Below, piece after piece: positions 30,303 through 33,552 of a DNA stretch of 33,552 nt. Under the pieces are notes generated by a model that worked only from the letters and a program-made list of their open reading frames with translations, searched no databases and was not told the DNA's origin. Source of the DNA: Candidatus Gastranaerophilales bacterium (GTDB taxonomy: Bacteria > Cyanobacteriota > Vampirovibrionia > Gastranaerophilales > Gastranaerophilaceae). Position 1 is the stretch's first letter; each line of letters begins with the position of its first letter. The stretch covers positions 1 through 33,552 of the forward strand of contig CAAGGG010000034.1 in assembly GCA_900769355.1 (NCBI GenBank), read 5' to 3'. The translations under genes were made by a program, and so were the position numbers.

Positions 30303-30389
30303 CGTCATTACGAGCGTTTAGCGTACCACAAGGGTATCCTACCTCGTACGGCTCGTTTACTCGCCTACGATGTAAACAAGTAATCCAGT
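30303..30389. repeat. Dispersed intergenic repeat starting CGTCATTACGAGCG
   Basis: It begins CGTCATTACGAGCG and ends GTAATCCAGT. These are the two ends of a widespread bacterial intergenic repeat of the CGTCATTGCGAGC...GCAATCCAGT type, with a longer middle here. An inner GTTTAC/GTAAAC pair could form a stem. 30293-30659 contains no gene, only this repeat plus R2, R1 and octads. Confidence 0.45.
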
Positions 30390-30442
30390 ATATGATTAGC
30401 AAAATAGCTGCAATTTTCGGAAACCAATTAACCGAAACTGTC

Positions 30443-30464
30443 ACTCCGGACGCCGATCCGGAGT
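30443..30464 (+). terminator. R2 hairpin downstream of the sugar acetyltransferase
   Basis: ACTCCGGA, loop CGCCGA, TCCGGAGT, followed by CTGTTTTAT on the plus strand. It is oriented to stop transcripts from the acetyltransferase gene 150 bases upstream. Confidence 0.55.
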
Positions 30465-30483
30465 CTGTTTTATAGGGTATTAG

Positions 30484-30549
30484 ATTCTGAATAGCAAGAA
30501 AAATAATTCTTCGCTAACCGATTAGAATATTTTTCTAAGCTTTCAGAAT
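30484..30549. repeat. R1 hairpin element, inverted orientation
   Basis: The left arm ATTCTGAATAGCAAGAAAAA pairs with the right arm TTTTTCTAAGCTTTCAGAAT. The orientation is opposite to 13727. Confidence 0.85.
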
Positions 30550-30571
30550 GACGACTGATAGCAATTTTTCA

Positions 30572-30616
30572 CGATACGAACTTAACGTCTTGTCGCCCTA
30601 TCGTCTTAACGTCTTT
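30572..30616 (-). repeat. Octad array E
   Basis: On the minus strand: TAAGACGA TAGGGCGA, then CAAGACGT TAAGTTCG, then TATC. It has the same period and ending as arrays A, B and C. Confidence 0.65.
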
Positions 30617-30659
30617 TATTTCAGAATAACGACTAACGTAGTTTAGCCCTGACAAAACT

Positions 30660-31469
30660 CTATATCCCATTTGCACTTATGGGTTCTGCAAGTCTTACCT
30701 GAATTGTTGTGCCATCAGGAATTTGGACTTCTTCTCCTCGTTGCATTGTGCCACGCAAGCCTCCACCTACTGCGCCTATGCTTGCAAATGTTACCATATT
30801 ACGTCCCCAATCATCACCGCCCCCAAGTGCAGTCAATGCCGCGCCGACAAGCATGCTTCCTAGGGCTCCGACTAAAACGTCACGTGTCATTTTTTGTGCA
30901 CGTTCACTTTTTGCTTTGAGGTAAACTTTTTCCGTAGAAATCGCTATTGGATTGCCTTCCGGTGTCAAAATTTCGTTAAAACTTATCTCAATCATACCGC
31001 TTCCATAAGCTAACCCGGCGTTTTGGGCATTTGTTGCAGTTCCGTAAACAAGACTTCCGGCAGGTGCAATTAATTGCCCGTTATACCGAAAATCTTCTGT
31101 TAAACGCACTGTCAGCCTATCGTTTTTCTCCAAACTTCCGGAACTTATGCCGGAATCAAATGTTACGTTAAAAGCTGTTCCAGCCGGAATATTTGTAACA
31201 TAACCGTTCAAAGATAGATTTTGTTGTGGTGGTGTAAATGCGTTGTTTTTAATATTTTGAGTTTCAGCAGGAAGAAGAATTTCGCTTTGTTTATTGTTTT
31301 TAATCTCTGTGCGATTTCGCTTTTTAGTAAAATCATTAGGTTGAACATTTGTGTGTATATTTCTATTCCTGTCAAATTCTGCCTGTGCCTCGTCAGAAAA
31401 ATCGTATTCCGCAAACACAGGTAGTACAAGGATTTGAAAACATATTAACAGTGCCAAAATCTTTTTCAT
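30660..31469 (-). CDS. Secreted protein with VirB10/TrbI-like C-terminal domain
   Basis: 269 residues. The signal peptide (KILALLICFQILVLPVFA, then EY) is clear. A polar, disordered stretch covers residues 25-85. The rest follows the VirB10/TrbI core order: IPAGTAFNVTFDSGISSGSL, YNGQLIAPAGSLVYGTATNA, MIEISFNEILTPEGNPIAIS, then a Gly/Ala hydrophobic segment (LVGALGSMLVGAALTALGGG) and IPDGTTIQVRLAEPI. In type IV secretion this domain bridges inner and outer membranes, but no other secretion genes are here. A stand-alone periplasmic or outer-membrane role is more likely. Divergent from plsY. Confidence 0.7.
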   Translation of the reverse strand: MKKILALLICFQILVLPVFAEYDFSDEAQAEFDRNRNIHTNVQPNDFTKKRNRTEIKNNKQSEILLPAETQNIKNNAFTPPQQNLSLNGYVTNIPAGTAFNVTFDSGISSGSLEKNDRLTVRLTEDFRYNGQLIAPAGSLVYGTATNAQNAGLAYGSGMIEISFNEILTPEGNPIAISTEKVYLKAKSERAQKMTRDVLVGALGSMLVGAALTALGGGDDWGRNMVTFASIGAVGGGLRGTMQRGEEVQIPDGTTIQVRLAEPISANGI

Positions 31470-31478
31470 TATATATAC

Positions 31479-31506
31479 ATTATAATATATTCTTGAATTA
31501 TTACAA
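31479..31506 (-). promoter_or_regulatory. Promoter of the VirB10-like gene
   Basis: -35 TTGTAA (31501-31506), 16-base spacer, -10 TATAAT (31479-31484) on the minus strand. The predicted 5' untranslated part is only one to three bases and no Shine-Dalgarno is visible. Confidence 0.6.
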
Positions 31507-31521
31507 TATCCTTGTTATAAT
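31493..31521 (+). promoter_or_regulatory. Promoter of plsY, overlapping the divergent one
   Basis: -35 TTGAAT (31493-31498), 17-base spacer, -10 TATAAT (31516-31521). The leader would be about 13 bases with AAGGAG ahead of the ATG. The two promoters interlock, so polymerase can probably use only one at a time. Confidence 0.65.
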
Positions 31522-31540
31522 TTGTGAATAAGGAGAAAAT

Positions 31541-32146
31541 ATGGAAAAAATTATAGAACTTTTGGCAGTAGTAATTAGTGCTTATATTATCGGCTCAATT
31601 CCGACAGGATATATTATTGTAAAAACATTCACCGGTGAAGATATCAGAACAATCGGCTCAGGCTCAACAGGAGCAACAAATGTTAAACGTGTTATGGGCA
31701 AAAAGTGGTTTTTTATAACACTTTTGTTAGATGCTTTTAAAGGTGCGTTACCGGTTATTTTGGCGTCGTTGTTTGCAAAATCTTTTACAGGAATCGGACT
31801 TTTACCTGTACTTGCAGCCGTTGCAGTAATATTGGGTCATAGCAAATCTGTTTTCTTGAAATTTACGGGCGGAAAATCTGTAGCATCAGGTGTTGGAACT
31901 ATTTTGGCATTGAATTGGCAAGTAGGGCTTGTTATTGCAGCAATTTGGGCGGTTATAACTTTCTTTTCAAGATACGTGTCATTGGGTTCAATTATCGCTC
32001 TTGCACTATCACCGTTCATTATGTGGTCGTTTCACGCACCTGTTGCATATATTGCGTATTGCGGATTGGGTGCTTTGTACATAATTTGGTTGCACAGAAC
32101 AAATATTCAAAGACTTATTAAAGGTGAAGAAAACAAGGTGAGATAA
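31541..32146 (+). CDS. plsY: Glycerol-3-phosphate acyltransferase PlsY
   Basis: 201 residues, polytopic inner-membrane enzyme that makes lysophosphatidate from acyl-phosphate and glycerol-3-phosphate, the first step of phospholipid synthesis. The three family motifs are present: GSIPTGYI, then IGSGSTGATNVKRVMG, and GHSKSVFLKFTGGKSVASGV, with the C-terminal LYIIWLHRTNIQRLIKGEE. Length is normal. AAGGAG sits 6 bases before the ATG. Its stop overlaps the next gene's start (TAATG). Confidence 0.96.
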   Translation: MEKIIELLAVVISAYIIGSIPTGYIIVKTFTGEDIRTIGSGSTGATNVKRVMGKKWFFITLLLDAFKGALPVILASLFAKSFTGIGLLPVLAAVAVILGHSKSVFLKFTGGKSVASGVGTILALNWQVGLVIAAIWAVITFFSRYVSLGSIIALALSPFIMWSFHAPVAYIAYCGLGALYIIWLHRTNIQRLIKGEENKVR

Positions 32147-32346
32147 TGGATTTTTCGGTGCTGTTAATCGGATTGGGAATAATTATAGTTTTATTTATCG
32201 TTGGCAAAATCTTTGCGATTTTGACGAAGGTGTTTTTCATAATCCTTCTTGTTGCCGCAATTGCTGTCGGATTTTTCTTCTGGCAGAACAATAATAAAGA
32301 TGCTTCGCAGAAAAATAGTAATATCGAAATTGTTCAGCTTGTATAA
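32146..32346 (+). CDS. Small membrane protein coupled to plsY
   Basis: 66 residues with one or two hydrophobic helices (LLIGLGIIIVLFIVGKIFAI and VFFIILLVAAIAVGFFFW) and a short polar tail. The ATG shares a base with the plsY stop codon, so it is translated in the same transcript. No family recognised. It could be a membrane-embedded modulator, but nothing in the sequence proves it. Confidence 0.65.
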   Translation: MDFSVLLIGLGIIIVLFIVGKIFAILTKVFFIILLVAAIAVGFFFWQNNNKDASQKNSNIEIVQLV

Positions 32347-32448
32347 GATGTAAAAATGTAAATTTCCACTAAAAACATGATTACTAATATCTGTATATGG
32401 GTATAATAGTTCTTGTATATAAGAAAAAGAGAGGAGTCGATATGAGAT

Positions 32449-33381
32449 TTGTTAAGAAATGTAACGGGGGGGGGGGTAACTCCAGGTTTTGCCGGTGTAG
32501 CTGATTTAGAAGTAAAGGTTCCAAGAGGCGAAGGGGCAAAGTCTGTATCAAAAGCAACGAAACAGTTAGGAAGTGAAGCTTCTAGGTTTTTGGTTACAAA
32601 AAAATCCGCTTTTACCCTTGCCGAAGTTCTAATTACCCTTGGCGTTATCGGTGTTGTTGCGGCTTTGACTTTGCCAACATTAATAACTAATTATAAAAAT
32701 AAAGTCTATGTTAATCAATTAAAAGCAACTCTTTCAACATTATCAACCGGAATTAATAAATTAATGATTGATTCAGGTTGCGAAGGTTCTGATCTTATGT
32801 GTACAGGCTTGTTCCCAAATAAAATTGATGCAACATATTATGATAATTTAGATAAGGCAGTAAAAAAAGCTTTTAAAGAGGTAAAATCTTGTACAAATAA
32901 TTCGAAAGAATGTGAATATAGTGTTAATGGGTTGAATTATAAATTCCCTACAAGTCAGGCCAATTCAGGTGTTACCAGTTTTTCTTCTGCTTCCCTTAAT
33001 TCTAGAGGAATGTATACTTATATATTACCAAATGGGGTAATTTTTTATATTGCAAATAGAAACTGTGTACAAACTTCTTATCCGACTATTTCAACTAAAC
33101 TTCAATATAGATGCGCTGATGTAGTTTTTGATGTGAATGGCAAAAAGTCTCCAAATATTTGGGGTAGAGATTTATTTTCTTATACAGTTGCACAAGATGG
33201 AACTTTTTATCCATACGGTGGAGTTGAATTTGCGAAATTTTTCAGCGGTGATTCTTGGGAAAATTCAATCTACTATTATCTTAAAGGTATCTATACTAAT
33301 AATTGTGACACTGAGAAATCAAGTGTTGGCTATGCTTGTGCTGCAAGAATTATGAATGATGGTTGGGTAATGAAATACTAA
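32449..33381 (+). CDS. Type IV prepilin-like protein behind a poly-G tract
   Basis: 310 residues in the long frame. The prepilin signal is KKSAFTLAEVLITLGVIGVV, cleaved before F by prepilin peptidase, followed by the usual hydrophobic helix (AALTLPTLITNYKNK). The mature part has seven or more cysteines and aromatic repeats, as in pseudopilins and minor pilins. The long frame has only a TTG start. The well-placed ATG at 32442 (AGGAG 5 bases upstream) is out of frame because of eleven G at 32466-32476; ten G would join it to the prepilin. The leader, over 50 residues, is unusually long and contains KATKQLGSEASRF, read from octad-like DNA. Confidence 0.85.
   Translation: MLRNVTGGGVTPGFAGVADLEVKVPRGEGAKSVSKATKQLGSEASRFLVTKKSAFTLAEVLITLGVIGVVAALTLPTLITNYKNKVYVNQLKATLSTLSTGINKLMIDSGCEGSDLMCTGLFPNKIDATYYDNLDKAVKKAFKEVKSCTNNSKECEYSVNGLNYKFPTSQANSGVTSFSSASLNSRGMYTYILPNGVIFYIANRNCVQTSYPTISTKLQYRCADVVFDVNGKKSPNIWGRDLFSYTVAQDGTFYPYGGVEFAKFFSGDSWENSIYYYLKGIYTNNCDTEKSSVGYACAARIMNDGWVMKY
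32466..32476 (+). repeat. Poly-G tract (11 G) at the start of the prepilin gene
   Basis: Eleven G lie 21 bases after the ATG with the good ribosome site. Long G runs are highly unusual in this AT-rich sequence. A change of one base switches the ATG frame between an early stop (TGA after 20 codons) and the full prepilin. Confidence 0.85.
32554..32586 (+). repeat. GCAGCTAG-type octads inside the prepilin leader
   Basis: This stretch aligns with 33385-33417 without gaps at about 22 of 33 bases and is read as ATKQLGSEASR, close to ATQLGSEAVK in tyrA. Confidence 0.55.
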
Positions 33382-33384
33382 AAA

Positions 33385-33437
33385 GCGGTTAAGCAGCTAG
33401 GAAGCGAAGCCGCTAAACGAAGCAGCTAAGCGAAACT
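33385..33437 (+). repeat. Octad array F (GCAGCTAG units)
   Basis: GCGGTTAA GCAGCTAG, then GAAGCGAA GCCGCTAA, then ACGAA and GCAGCTAA GCGAAACT. It begins three bases after the prepilin stop. Confidence 0.75.
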
Positions 33438-33440
33438 GTC

Positions 33441-33462
33441 ACTCCGGACTGCGATCCGGAGT
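33441..33462 (+). terminator. R2 hairpin after the prepilin gene
   Basis: ACTCCGGA, loop CTGCGA, TCCGGAGT, followed by CTATTTTATTT. Co-oriented with the prepilin gene and 60 bases after its stop. Confidence 0.6.
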
Positions 33463-33481
33463 CTATTTTATTTCGTAAGAG

Positions 33482-33547
33482 ATTCTGAATAGCAAGAATA
33501 TTATATGCTCGCTATTCGCTTGCATTAATATTCTAAGCTTTCAGAAT
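33482..33547. repeat. R1 hairpin element at the window end
   Basis: The left arm ATTCTGAATAGCAAGAATAT pairs with the right arm ATATTCTAAGCTTTCAGAAT. The inner arm sequence AGAATATT differs from other copies on both sides at once. Confidence 0.85.
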
Positions 33548-33552
33548 GACGA

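Overview
The window looks like a chromosome segment of an AT-rich, diderm, non-photosynthetic relative of Cyanobacteria. My best guess is Gastranaerophilales (Vampirovibrionia, 'Melainabacteria'), at moderate confidence. The basis is a prepilin with an AFTLAEVLITLG core, small hypothetical proteins with an N-terminal F-x-G motif, an MlaA domain and TonB-like C-terminal domains (diderm envelope), and a protein whose N-terminus recalls cyanobacterial DUF1822. Most genes are chromosomal housekeeping genes; there is no phage, integrase or transposase.

Layout. 1-470: C-terminal scrap of a gene, a degenerate segment, and tRNA-Met with a terminator. 619-4972 (+): MATE transporter, dnaG and rpoD. 5024-5627: gene-free, packed with four kinds of repeat. 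5628-6806 (+): three small unknown proteins. 6921-10832: pncC, dnaB, an XRE regulator, an MgtE_N-like helical protein and a GNAT enzyme. 10887-13646: a frameshifted alpha/beta hydrolase, a CMD-cupin fusion and tyrA. 13881-25310 (-): an 11.4-kb run of nine genes (below). 25479-29612: a small F-R-G protein, hemW, a 400-base intergenic region with a possible small RNA, and an MlaA-hydrolase fusion. 29717-33381: sugar O-acetyltransferase, a VirB10-like periplasmic protein, plsY, a small membrane protein and a prepilin behind a poly-G tract.

The most unusual part is the minus-strand cluster 25310 to 13881. In order it encodes: a 1055-residue protein (DUF1822-like N-terminus, long acidic middle, one membrane segment, TonB-like C-terminus); an alternative sigma factor; a protein with three zinc ribbons, a STAND/AAA ATPase and TPR-like helices; a membrane-anchored VWA protein; an FHA-like multi-membrane protein; a second TonB-like protein; two tiny membrane proteins (46 and 59 residues, shorter than usual gene-calling cut-offs); and a zinc-ribbon/TonB-like protein interrupted by a ten-A run. 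Three proteins put related TonB-like domains outside the membrane, but no ExbB/ExbD is present. I infer a trans-envelope sensing or assembly complex with its own sigma factor; I do not recognise it as a described system.

A second theme is intergenic DNA built from mobile modules: a hairpin element whose arms co-vary between copies (R1), a CCGGA hairpin that appears to serve as a portable terminator (R2), and arrays of 8-base units (TAAGACGA-type and GCAGCTAG-type). The second octad type also lies in frame inside tyrA and inside the prepilin leader.
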